Assembly (NCBI GenBank): GCA_001780385.1
Contig: MFGW01000045.1
Span: 1-7,458 of the forward strand
Length of the DNA: 7,458 bases
Origin: Candidatus Fischerbacteria bacterium RBG_13_37_8
GTDB taxonomy: Bacteria > Acidobacteriota > HRBIN11 > MFGW01
Direction of reading: 5' to 3'
The position numbers and the translations under genes are program-made. This document shows positions 1 through 6,505 of the stretch, piece after piece (position 1 is the first letter of the stretch; every line of letters starts with the position of its first letter). The notes below the pieces were generated by a model. The model was not told where the DNA came from. It saw only the letters and a list, made by a program, of their open reading frames with translations, and ran no database searches.

Positions 1-1357
1 GAAAACATGACCACACTAATGCAACAACTCCTGCTGCTCCTGGAGATGCCATGCTTGTACCATCCATGGAAGTATAAGCCGTATCACTGGAATAATATGA
101 TGACCGAACATTGGAGCCAGGTGTGACGGCATTCGGTTTCATTAAATTCGTATTATCAGCCGGACCGCGACTGCTAAATCCTGACATCGCATCAGATGAT
201 GTGGTTGAGCCTATTGTATAAGTATTTTGATAAATTGCAGGCGGATCATTCACGGAACCACATGATGAACCATCATTTCCTGCCGATGCAACAAACATGA
301 TTCCTGCAGCATAATGCGCATTTACTGAATCCTGCAATGTATTCCATGAACATCCTTCCGATGTAGGGCAACCCCAGGAATTCGTAGTAAGGTCGGGGGC
401 TTTAGTAGGATCTCCCTCGCTTGGAGTTCCTCCTACTGGATACGGTGCTAAGAAAAAGTCAAAACATTCAATATAGCTTGCTGGTGTTCCATTTCCCTGA
501 TTCATGTTACGGCATCCTATCCAACGCGCACATGGAGCAGATCCAACCTGGTTTGTCGTCGTTGAAGCACACGTCTGTCCGGAACCGGGATTAAAATCAC
601 TTCCCAGTACAGTGCCTAAAGTATGAGTTCCATGACCATAATCATCGCATGGTACCGGCGAATTCGCTCCGCATGATCCTCCACCTGAATGTATCGAATC
701 ATGCCAGTTGTAATCATGATCTGCTGTCGTTCCATCCCATCCCCGATATTGATTTCTGAGTGCATTATGTGTCCAACGATATCCTGTATCCTGCGCTCCT
801 ACTACTACTCCTTCCCCTCGATGTCCCATCGCCCATACCTGCGGCGAATGCAGTTTCGTCACATTCCACTCTATCGCTAATAATTCATCAAGAAATTCTG
901 ATGGGGTTAATAGAGCACTCTTCGGCATCGGTAATTTATTTTTTATCTCCGGATTACCATATATTCCCTCTACATCTTTACGCTGCGCGATCTGATATAC
1001 TAAATCCCAGTTTCCTTTTACTAATAATGCATTGGTAGTATAAAACCAGCGATACGCTATCCCGCGATGCTTTAGCCATGCTCTTAGCTCCGCTTGACTA
1101 TTGTTCGCAGTTTGTAATAATACCCGGTACACAAATTGGCCGCGACTTTCCTTATCCTTCATCTTTAATGCTAATGATAAATCCGCTTTCTCATTCATCT
1201 TCACAATAAACTCCGCCTGCCTGCCATCCCTTGTTTTTTCTATTACCCAGGGACGTATCTTATTCATTGCTGTATCGTCCGCTAGCACTGCCGGAGCAAT
1301 AAAACCAACTGCTATTGCTAAAAGCAGTAATGTAACTAATAAATATAAATGTTTCAT
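1..1357 (-). CDS. Secreted subtilisin-like serine protease (peptidase family S8), 3'-truncated by window edge
   Basis: Reading the minus strand from ATG at 1357 gives 452 uninterrupted codons to the left edge, so the C-terminus is missing. Residues 1-26 form a signal peptide with a hydrophobic Leu/Ala/Ile core and a likely cleavage after Val-Leu-Ala, so the enzyme is exported. Residues about 35-140 look like an I9-type inhibitor propeptide. The catalytic domain starts near residue 165 and has all S8 signatures: Asp190 (AQDTGY), His242 (GHGTH), oxyanion-hole Asn361 (SAGNDG) and nucleophile Ser435 (GTSMASP). It should therefore be an active endopeptidase after propeptide removal. Ten cysteines lie in the catalytic part (229, 237, 263, 276, 282, 298, 330, 336, 366, 451), suggesting disulfides. 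The start is fixed by a perfect AAGGAGG eight bases upstream. S8 proteins of this layout often carry extra C-terminal domains; that part is not visible. Family assignment is firm; the substrate is unknown. Confidence 0.96.
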   Translation of the reverse strand, partial: MKHLYLLVTLLLLAIAVGFIAPAVLADDTAMNKIRPWVIEKTRDGRQAEFIVKMNEKADLSLALKMKDKESRGQFVYRVLLQTANNSQAELRAWLKHRGIAYRWFYTTNALLVKGNWDLVYQIAQRKDVEGIYGNPEIKNKLPMPKSALLTPSEFLDELLAIEWNVTKLHSPQVWAMGHRGEGVVVGAQDTGYRWTHNALRNQYRGWDGTTADHDYNWHDSIHSGGGSCGANSPVPCDDYGHGTHTLGTVLGSDFNPGSGQTCASTTTNQVGSAPCARWIGCRNMNQGNGTPASYIECFDFFLAPYPVGGTPSEGDPTKAPDLTTNSWGCPTSEGCSWNTLQDSVNAHYAAGIMFVASAGNDGSSCGSVNDPPAIYQNTYTIGSTTSSDAMSGFSSRGPADNTNLMKPNAVTPGSNVRSSYYSSDTAYTSMDGTSMASPGAAGVVALVWSCF

Positions 1358-1365
1358 TTAGCTAT

Positions 1366-1372
1366 CCTCCTT
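1366..1372 (-). promoter_or_regulatory. Strong ribosome binding site of the S8 protease gene
   Basis: The minus strand reads AAGGAGG here, a perfect Shine-Dalgarno match eight bases before the ATG at 1357. It decides the start of the protease and implies efficient translation. Confidence 0.85.
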
Positions 1373-1394
1373 GTTTACGTATTTTTTCGATGCA

Positions 1395-1424
1395 TGTATA
1401 GAAATCCCGAACGGGAATTGTCTC
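1395..1424 (-). promoter_or_regulatory. Candidate promoter of the S8 protease gene with a palindrome in its spacer
   Basis: On the minus strand GAGACA (1419-1424, 4/6 match to TTGACA) and TATACA (1395-1400, 4/6 match to TATAAT) are separated by 18 bp. A perfect palindrome, TCCCG-TT-CGGGA (1405-1416), lies inside the spacer. Counting one mismatch, the symmetry extends over 18 bp. A palindrome between -35 and -10 is a typical operator position, but both hexamers are only moderate matches. The palindrome could instead be an RNA hairpin in a leader transcribed from further upstream. Confidence 0.35.
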
Positions 1425-1460
1425 TTTTTTGCATAGTCAGCTACTTTTTTCCTATTACTA

Positions 1461-1490
1461 TTGCTTTCCATTGCCTGTTTACCTTATCAT
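1461..1490 (+). promoter_or_regulatory. Candidate promoter of the cupin gene
   Basis: TTGCTT (1461-1466, 3/6) and TATCAT (1485-1490, 5/6) are spaced by 18 bp. Transcription would start near 1497, leaving a leader of about 48 nt that contains the palindrome at 1515-1529 and the ribosome binding site. The -35 match is weak, so this is a tentative call. Confidence 0.3.
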
Positions 1491-1514
1491 GAATTACAAA
1501 ATAGTGCAAGTGTT

Positions 1515-1529
1515 TGGTGCCTGGCACCA
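1515..1529. repeat. 15-bp odd palindrome TGGTGCC-T-GGCACCA just before the cupin ribosome binding site
   Basis: Two 7-bp arms, perfect inverted repeats, flank a single T. The element ends three bases before the AGGAGA of the cupin gene. As DNA it could be an operator for a dimeric regulator. As RNA the single-base loop cannot form without opening at least one pair, giving a short GC-rich hairpin near the ribosome binding site. From memory, not checked, GGTGCCTGGCACC-like palindromes occur as dispersed intergenic elements in several bacterial groups, so it may be a repeat-family member and not a specific control site. Confidence 0.6.
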
Positions 1530-1544
1530 GATAGGAGAAATACT

Positions 1545-1892
1545 ATGAAGGTAATTGTATTGAAAAATGCTGAAAAATATGAACCGGAAAAAAACTGGCT
1601 GCGGGCAAGTACCTGTAATGAAACGAATGTCTCGCTGGAGTATTTTGTAAAACCGGGAAGGCATGCTTCTCCGATGCATCATCATCCGGAGGAACAGGTA
1701 TGTGTTGTTATTCATGGAAAGATGAAGGTAATAAATGCCGAAGGTGTGGAAGCTATTCTTGAACCGGGAGATGCTGCTTATTTTGCATCCAATGAACCGC
1801 ATTTGGTTGAGAATATGCTTGATGAACCGTCAACTGGAATTGATATTTTTGTACCCGGCAGGTCTTTTGATTTCTGGCTGAAACGCAAATAG
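1545..1892 (+). CDS. Small single-domain cupin protein
   Basis: A 115-residue protein that is almost entirely one conserved beta-barrel of the cupin_2 type. Cupin motif 1 is seen at residues 38-58 (Gly38, His45/His47, Glu50, Gly58) and motif 2 at 67-90 (Pro74-Gly75-Asp76, His86, Asn90). The histidines and Glu50 are the usual metal ligands, so a metal-binding barrel is likely. Such small cupins act as isomerases, dioxygenases or small-molecule sensors; no specific substrate can be read here. There is no signal peptide, so it should be cytoplasmic. An in-frame ATG exists at 1461, but its extra 28 residues run through the palindrome and are not cupin-like. The ATG at 1545 has AGGAGA six bases upstream and is preferred. 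The gene stands alone, divergent from the protease and convergent with the sigma operon. Confidence 0.9.
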   Translation: MKVIVLKNAEKYEPEKNWLRASTCNETNVSLEYFVKPGRHASPMHHHPEEQVCVVIHGKMKVINAEGVEAILEPGDAAYFASNEPHLVENMLDEPSTGIDIFVPGRSFDFWLKRK

Positions 1893-1898
1893 AAAATG

Positions 1899-1941
1899 CT
1901 TCATGCTTTTGTGAAGTCTCGTGTTTTAGTGATTTTGTGGC
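1899..1941. repeat. GTG/TTTT-periodic low-complexity sequence resembling a dispersed intergenic repeat
   Basis: After the cupin stop codon the sequence has GTG triplets at 1911, 1921, 1929 and 1937 separated by T-rich runs, with the wording TCGTG-TTTTAGTG-ATTTTGTGG. A weak hairpin, CTTCA (1899-1903) with TGAAG (1912-1916), overlaps it and is followed by no strong T-run. From memory, similar CTTCGTG/CTTTGTGG-type sequences recur between genes in many repeat-rich bacterial genomes. Copy number here cannot be tested from this window. Confidence 0.35.
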
Positions 1942-1950
1942 ATTCTTATT

Positions 1951-1997
1951 ATCCGTTACGGATTATCACGCTTTGCTGCGCAAAGCTCATAATGACA
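1951..1997. repeat. Palindromic element between convergent genes, likely dispersed repeat and possible bidirectional stop signal
   Basis: Two inverted repeats lie side by side. One is ATCCG-TTA-CGGAT (1951-1963). The other is GCTTTGC-TGC-GCAAAGC (1970-1986), a 7-bp stem with a 3-nt loop, extended across an internal loop by ATTAT (1962-1966) pairing with ATAAT (1989-1993). Read on the minus strand it begins GTCATTATGAGC and reaches GATAATCC, which resembles the widespread GTCATTCTGAGC-type intergenic repeat (recalled, not checked). Neither side has a T-run, so it is not a canonical intrinsic terminator, although its place between converging genes fits transcript-end protection. It supplies the last codons and stop of the anti-sigma gene. 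Confidence 0.5.
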
Positions 1998-2832
1998 GGT
2001 GAAAACGATATGAGGCATGAAATCTTGTGGATGATGCATCACGCAATTCGATAATATAGTTGCCCGGCGTCAGCATATTCGGCGGCACCAGCAATGCCAG
2101 CGTGCTTTCTTTAATAGAAGGTACTTTTGTTTTCCAGATAACTTTTTGTGCTTCATCAAGGAACAGTACCTCGCAGGTATTATTTACCGGTGTTGTTACA
2201 TTGAGAATAAGGTACACCGGTTTCCCTTTTTTCATTAAAACAACAGGCAGTTTTTGTGGTACTGCATCACGCTGGTAAATTCCTTCCGGGAATAAATCAT
2301 AAAGCGGTACACCTGCAACCGGAACCTGTGACTGCATAAATTCTTTTTCCCTGTTTTGCAGATCATTCTTAAGTGCGGCAAGCTGTTGTTGTGATGTTGC
2401 CTGATTTTTTCTTAAATCTTCTAGCCGTTGATTTTGCATTGCCAGGGAAGCATCAGTCTGCCTGAGTAAAAATTGCGTATAAATAATAAAAACAATGGAA
2501 ACAGTCAGCAGTAAAGTTGCTGCATAGGCAAGATAGGGAGAATTTAGAAAACGCATGATTATGTGGCGGTGTGGTTTCGTGATTTTCTCATACGTTTTCT
2601 TTTTGTATTTTTCGGGAACTTTTTTGACTGTCTCGCTCATAAAAATATCATAGCTTTTCCATAAATCAGTGCATTCTCTGCATGTTTTAAGATGCTCTAT
2701 GACATGTTCACATTCCTTCTCTGTTGCCCTTCCTTTATTGAAAGCAATCAATAAATCTTCGGACAGGCAATCACCCTTCGGCAGTATACTTTCTGCCATC
2801 ATGTTTTTTAATTCATGCCTTGTTAATTTCAT
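1987..2832 (-). CDS. Membrane-spanning zinc-finger (zf-HC2 / ZAS) anti-sigma factor
   Basis: A 281-residue single-pass membrane protein that should bind the sigma factor encoded just upstream. The N-terminal cytoplasmic head has Cys22 followed by His47-x3-Cys51-x2-Cys54, the zinc-binding anti-sigma pattern. One hydrophobic helix covers about residues 100-123. A Gln/Leu/Lys-rich stretch at 124-168 looks like a coiled coil. A Pro/beta-rich tail at about 170-281 would lie outside the cytoplasm and is my best candidate for a sensing or protease-accessible domain. The gene follows the sigma gene by 28 bp. An upstream in-frame ATG at 2877 would overlap the sigma gene and lacks a ribosome binding site, whereas AAGGAGC precedes ATG 2832 by six bases, so I use 2832. 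The last codons (Leu-Ser-Leu-stop) are written by a palindromic repeat. The role is inferred from motif and neighbour; I did not recognise the tail domain. Confidence 0.88.
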   Translation of the reverse strand: MKLTRHELKNMMAESILPKGDCLSEDLLIAFNKGRATEKECEHVIEHLKTCRECTDLWKSYDIFMSETVKKVPEKYKKKTYEKITKPHRHIIMRFLNSPYLAYAATLLLTVSIVFIIYTQFLLRQTDASLAMQNQRLEDLRKNQATSQQQLAALKNDLQNREKEFMQSQVPVAGVPLYDLFPEGIYQRDAVPQKLPVVLMKKGKPVYLILNVTTPVNNTCEVLFLDEAQKVIWKTKVPSIKESTLALLVPPNMLTPGNYIIELRDASSTRFHASYRFHLSL

Positions 2833-2838
2833 TGCTTT

Positions 2839-2845
2839 GCTCCTT
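2839..2845 (-). promoter_or_regulatory. Ribosome binding site deciding the anti-sigma start
   Basis: AAGGAGC on the minus strand lies six bases before ATG 2832. The longer reading from ATG 2877 has no comparable signal, so this site fixes the start and makes the sigma and anti-sigma genes non-overlapping. Confidence 0.75.
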
Positions 2846-2860
2846 GTTTTGCTTTCATTT

Positions 2861-3382
2861 TCATGGCAATACTTCATTTGTCCGTTCGCGCAATCTCTTC
2901 ATTCCTTCACGTAAATGCGTTTTAACCGTGTTGACGGAAATATTCAAAAGCTTTGCAATTTCCTTGTAGCTCAATTCATGCAGTATGTGAAAAACGGTGC
3001 ATTTATTCATCATTTCCGGTAATTCTTCAAGTGCTTTCATTATTACTTTGCTTTGCTGGTTCTTGATTACCATATTTTCCTGGCCTTCATTATCTTGCGA
3101 GTATAGCTGGTTTTGCATGAGCTCGTATTCTTTTATAACTTTTTTCTCCATTTTACGACCTCGGATTTTTGAGCAGAAGAGGTTGTGCGCAATTTTAAAT
3201 ATCCAAAAATTCATCGGACAATCAAATCTAAATGTTTTCATATTATTAAAGACTCGCAAGAAGGTATCCTGGGTGAGTTCAAGGGAAAGCGGGACACTCG
3301 AGGTTCTTCGGTAAAAATAGGTGAAGACCCTGTCGTAATAGGCTGCATACAATTCTTCGAATTGTGTTTTTTCTTCTATCAT
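2861..3382 (-). CDS. ECF-family RNA polymerase sigma factor (sigma-70 regions 2 and 4)
   Basis: A 173-residue protein of normal ECF length. Region 2 spans about residues 8-77, with the ELTQDTFLRVF core helix that contacts RNA polymerase and the NFWIFKIAHNL segment used in -10 recognition. Region 4 spans about 113-166, with the LPEMMN entry and a helix-turn-helix (LSYKEIAKLLNISVNTVKTHL) for the -35 element. Regions 1 and 3 are absent, as in ECF sigmas. It starts 22 bp after the CHAT gene stop and is followed 28 bp later by its probable anti-sigma factor, so the three are likely cotranscribed. No clear Shine-Dalgarno precedes ATG 3382, which hints at low expression or coupling to CHAT translation. 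Its targets are unknown; many ECF factors control their own operon, but I could not find a convincing ECF-type promoter upstream. Confidence 0.93.
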   Translation of the reverse strand: MIEEKTQFEELYAAYYDRVFTYFYRRTSSVPLSLELTQDTFLRVFNNMKTFRFDCPMNFWIFKIAHNLFCSKIRGRKMEKKVIKEYELMQNQLYSQDNEGQENMVIKNQQSKVIMKALEELPEMMNKCTVFHILHELSYKEIAKLLNISVNTVKTHLREGMKRLRERTNEVLP

Positions 3383-3404
3383 ATTAAGAATTTAGCAGTG
3401 GTAT

Positions 3405-6400
3405 TTAATTAATACCTATCAATCTAAATGATGCCCAATAGTAAGGATGTGAATAACGTGGTTGTTTCATTATGCTCAACTGTGCATTTCTCAGAGCCTC
3501 GGCATAATCTGCATTCGCATTTGCAATGCTTTTATAAAATTCATAAACCAGCTCACTGGTTGAATAATCATCGATAGTCCACATGGTACCTATGACTCTC
3601 TGTGCTCCGGCTCGAATAAAAGCGGTTGATAGACCTATCATACCTTCTCCTGAATAAATTCTGCCGGTTGCTGAATTACAGGCCGATAAAAATACTAATT
3701 GCGATGCTATGCTAAGTTTTTCTATTTCGAAGAGCTGAAAAACGCCATCTTCATTTTTTGAACCGGGTGTCAGTATTAATCCGCTTAATCCTGGTTCGCG
3801 TACATTCACAATGCCATGCACGGCAAAATGCAGGTAAGCATATTTTTTATGCAACGCTTCTTTCAGGTCCGCTTCCGTAGCTTTTTCGCCTATCATTTGC
3901 TCAGTGGAAAAAGCAGCCATTTTGCCTATGCTTTCCACTTCTTTCCTTGAAAATTGCAAACGTCCGAGCGGCTGATTTAATTCATACGTTGACCGCACCT
4001 GCTCAAGAAATGTTCCTTCGTATGCCGGGTCAGCCACTGCCAGCAAGTTTTTTCCAACACCATCTTTTTCAGAGGAAATAGCAGTTTTTGAGCGCTGCAC
4101 AAGCGCATGGTATATATAAGCAGAGGGAGCATATACTATTGCATGACGTTGCACAAGATAACCGGGAATTTCATGTGATATAGGAGGTCTTACAGTAATT
4201 GCTTCAAAAGGAATATTATTTAACATTCCATCCGGGACTATTATCAGCAACTTTGCTGCACAGGCTTTTTCAAGAACTGGTCGCATGAGTAACCTGAATA
4301 AGTCAAAAGATGCTACATGCAGTGGTCCTTTTGAAGCTCGTGAAGGGGAAGCAATCTGCATTGTCATGGCATCAATTGCCCTTTCCAGGTCTTTTATGTC
4401 TGGAATGTTTACCCACGCTACCTTGTCCTTGTTTATAATAAAACAAGATCCTTCATCCTGCATCATCTTGAATTCAAGAAGCGCTGCATGTTCCGGGATG
4501 CTCTTCTGTATGTCTGATAATGATATATTTGCGGCAAATGCATTAACTCCATTCGGCGTGCCTTCCGCTATTTCCTTGAGAAGCTGATATTCATCATATG
4601 CACGGTGAAGCTCCTCCTTCAGTCCGGCTAATTTCGATGATTCAGCCGCTGCACCGGCAATACTTCTGATCCGAGATTGCAATGTAGTTATTTTACTTAT
4701 TACCTTCTTCATTTCAGGTGTATCCTCAATAGCATAAAGCTCCTTCTCTTTGAAAAGCATATCCAGCAAAGTTCTTCCTTTTGCCTTTTCCGCAACTGCA
4801 AACGCTTCTTCTAATAATGATGTTGCACTTCTGTCATCTTTTGAATCAGTCATTTGATATTTTTTCAAAAGCGCCTTCAAATAATGATCATATACATCGT
4901 TCACATTCTGGGAAAAAAGCATCCTGAATTGCGCCGTGCCTGCTTCCTGCCTGCCTTTCTCAATAAACTGCATTGCCTGCCGGTACAATGAAATTGCATC
5001 ATCAATTTTGCCTGTCTTTTGAAACGAATCTGCTAGCAATAACCGTGTACGCCACTGGTAGGGAAATTGCTCTATTAAATCAGCCATATCTTTTGATTTT
5101 GTCACATATTCAATCGTCCTCTCATATTTTCCAATCCGGTAATATAACTTTGCATTTATATAATTATTGATCATCTGCGTCAGCAATGATTTCACAGGCA
5201 AATCAAGAAGCTTGTTGCATTTTTCCTCCGCAGTCCTCCAGTCTTCAATTGCTGCATAATAAGAACATTCATGACTGAGTAAAGTGGATTCTTCAAAAGT
5301 TGACGTTTTATCTCCTAATAACTCCCTCGCTTCATCTAATGCTACCTTCGATTCCTTTAGCTTGCCTGTATTTAAATAAACACTTGACATTCCTGAAAGA
5401 GTTAAATATTTCTTCTTCATTATTTCACAATATTCCATCGCATCCTGAAAATAAGGCATCGCCTTTTCATATTCCCCTAACTGCGCAATATAAGTAAAAC
5501 CAATACTATTATTTATCAAGCATAGTTTCATATCAAAATTATTTTCACGCGAAATATCTAAAGCTTTTTTATATAAACCAAGCGCTTCATTTATTCTCCC
5601 ATCATCAAGTACACACATTGCTGTATTCTTATACCATTCAGCAGCTTGCATTTTATCACCTGTTTCTTCCCATTTATCGGCAGCCCGCGCTGAATATTCA
5701 CGTGCTACTATAATATCACCAGTATTAATGGAATGTGCGGCTACAGCAGAAAGACTATCAGCTATATTTCTATCATCATGATTCTCCTGCGCTATTTTTA
5801 ATGCCGCATATGACCATACTATTGCTTGCTCATTTTCATTAAGCTGAAAATAAAAATGCCTGATCTTGTCAGCAAGCTGCCATGAATCAGCATGTTCCTT
5901 GAAAAGTTGCTCTAATTCTTTAATGCTCTCTATGTTATTCTCGTGCATCACTTTCAATAACGTCACACCAATCGCCTTTGACCATATCTTATCATCAAGC
6001 TGCGCAAAATAGGCATACCCTTCTGTAACTTTTTCTGCCTTTAAGTATGCATAAGCTATGTAATAGGGAATGTTAAGATATTTACGGTCAAGCTCATACG
6101 CTTTCTTCAGCACTCGAATAGCTTCATCATAGTTCTTTTCAGTAACATAATATTTCCCAAGCGCATAATAGGGTAATGCATTATTTACATCCCGCTGCGC
6201 TAATGCGAAAAGATACCCTTCAATATCAATTTTGGCTTTTCCGAAACAATTGTAAAGTATCTCATAATAATCCGCATTAGAGCTATTTTCACTAATAATA
6301 TCCTGTGCAGTTTCCACCGCCTTATCACATTCATTCCCGTATGATTGCGCCAGTGCCTGGTTATACAAAACCTGCACATTTTCACCAGCACTAAATAAAA

Positions 6401-6455
6401 TAGCCTGCGGTATGACTGTAAATAAAATCGTTAATAGCACATGCTGTAATTTCAT
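3405..6455 (-). CDS. Exported TPR-CHAT protein, caspase-like cysteine peptidase
   Basis: A 1016-residue protein with three parts. Residues 1 to about 23 are an export signal or membrane anchor: Lys near the start, a long Leu/Ile/Val core, and Ser-Ala before Gly-Glu-Asn. Residues about 30-560 are helical tetratricopeptide repeats, clear at about 95-128, 265-303, 313-345, 352-382 and 468-503, a protein-binding superhelix. After a charged helical linker (about 580-630), residues about 655-1016 form the CHAT domain, with VPDGMLNNIPFEA (near 741), HFAVHG (catalytic His880), LSACNSATG (catalytic Cys926) and the C-terminal PYYWASF. The His/Cys dyad of clan CD peptidases is intact, so it is probably an active protease. 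It heads an operon with sigma and anti-sigma genes, suggesting it acts in their signalling. ATG 6455 has GGAG five bases upstream; GTG 6461, two codons earlier, with GGGAG is an alternative start. Confidence 0.93.
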   Translation of the reverse strand: MKLQHVLLTILFTVIPQAILFSAGENVQVLYNQALAQSYGNECDKAVETAQDIISENSSNADYYEILYNCFGKAKIDIEGYLFALAQRDVNNALPYYALGKYYVTEKNYDEAIRVLKKAYELDRKYLNIPYYIAYAYLKAEKVTEGYAYFAQLDDKIWSKAIGVTLLKVMHENNIESIKELEQLFKEHADSWQLADKIRHFYFQLNENEQAIVWSYAALKIAQENHDDRNIADSLSAVAAHSINTGDIIVAREYSARAADKWEETGDKMQAAEWYKNTAMCVLDDGRINEALGLYKKALDISRENNFDMKLCLINNSIGFTYIAQLGEYEKAMPYFQDAMEYCEIMKKKYLTLSGMSSVYLNTGKLKESKVALDEARELLGDKTSTFEESTLLSHECSYYAAIEDWRTAEEKCNKLLDLPVKSLLTQMINNYINAKLYYRIGKYERTIEYVTKSKDMADLIEQFPYQWRTRLLLADSFQKTGKIDDAISLYRQAMQFIEKGRQEAGTAQFRMLFSQNVNDVYDHYLKALLKKYQMTDSKDDRSATSLLEEAFAVAEKAKGRTLLDMLFKEKELYAIEDTPEMKKVISKITTLQSRIRSIAGAAAESSKLAGLKEELHRAYDEYQLLKEIAEGTPNGVNAFAANISLSDIQKSIPEHAALLEFKMMQDEGSCFIINKDKVAWVNIPDIKDLERAIDAMTMQIASPSRASKGPLHVASFDLFRLLMRPVLEKACAAKLLIIVPDGMLNNIPFEAITVRPPISHEIPGYLVQRHAIVYAPSAYIYHALVQRSKTAISSEKDGVGKNLLAVADPAYEGTFLEQVRSTYELNQPLGRLQFSRKEVESIGKMAAFSTEQMIGEKATEADLKEALHKKYAYLHFAVHGIVNVREPGLSGLILTPGSKNEDGVFQLFEIEKLSIASQLVFLSACNSATGRIYSGEGMIGLSTAFIRAGAQRVIGTMWTIDDYSTSELVYEFYKSIANANADYAEALRNAQLSIMKQPRYSHPYYWASFRLIGIN

Positions 6456-6460
6456 GATCA

Positions 6461-6503
6461 CTCCATTGCTCCCTATTATAGCACTCCAGGCAACGTAAGG
6501 AAA
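6461..6503 (-). promoter_or_regulatory. Candidate promoter and ribosome binding sites of the CHAT-sigma-anti-sigma operon
   Basis: A perfect TATAAT -10 box is at 6475-6480 on the minus strand. A 17-bp spacer leads to TTTCCT (6498-6503), a poor -35. Transcription would begin near 6468 with a very short leader. GGAG (6461-6464) serves ATG 6455, and AGGGAG (6469-6474) would serve the alternative GTG 6461. The GGG-rich array begins three bases beyond the -35, in the position of an UP element or activator site. A weak -35 with a perfect -10 suggests activator dependence, but this is inference. Confidence 0.45.
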
Positions 6504-6505
6504 GA

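Noticed and set aside
689..1361. Plus-strand open frames at 689-880, 760-1038 and 1101-1361
   Set aside because: They overlap the S8 protease, which has all catalytic motifs on the minus strand. Their products are low in conserved features and they lack ribosome binding sites. They are antisense shadows.
1405..1430. Plus-strand intrinsic terminator (palindrome TCCCG-AA-CGGGA followed by T-rich sequence)
   Set aside because: No plus-strand gene lies upstream to terminate, the T-run begins only after ATTGTCTC, and the stem is just 5 bp with a 2-base centre. An operator reading fits better.
1461..1544. N-terminal extension of the cupin to ATG 1461
   Set aside because: The extra 28 codons cross the candidate promoter and the palindrome and are not cupin-like. 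ATG 1545 has a good ribosome binding site.
2833..2877. Anti-sigma start at ATG 2877, overlapping the sigma gene
   Set aside because: No ribosome binding site precedes it, whereas AAGGAGC precedes ATG 2832. The extra residues (MKYCHENESKTRSKA) are out-of-frame readings of the sigma gene end and spacer.
1987..6455. A true CRISPR type III-E (Craspase) locus
   Set aside because: Only the TPR-CHAT plus sigma theme is shared. There is no gRAMP/Cas7-11 effector, no cas1 and no repeat array. The CHAT protein has an export signal, and the regulator is a zinc-finger membrane anti-sigma, not recognisably Csx30.
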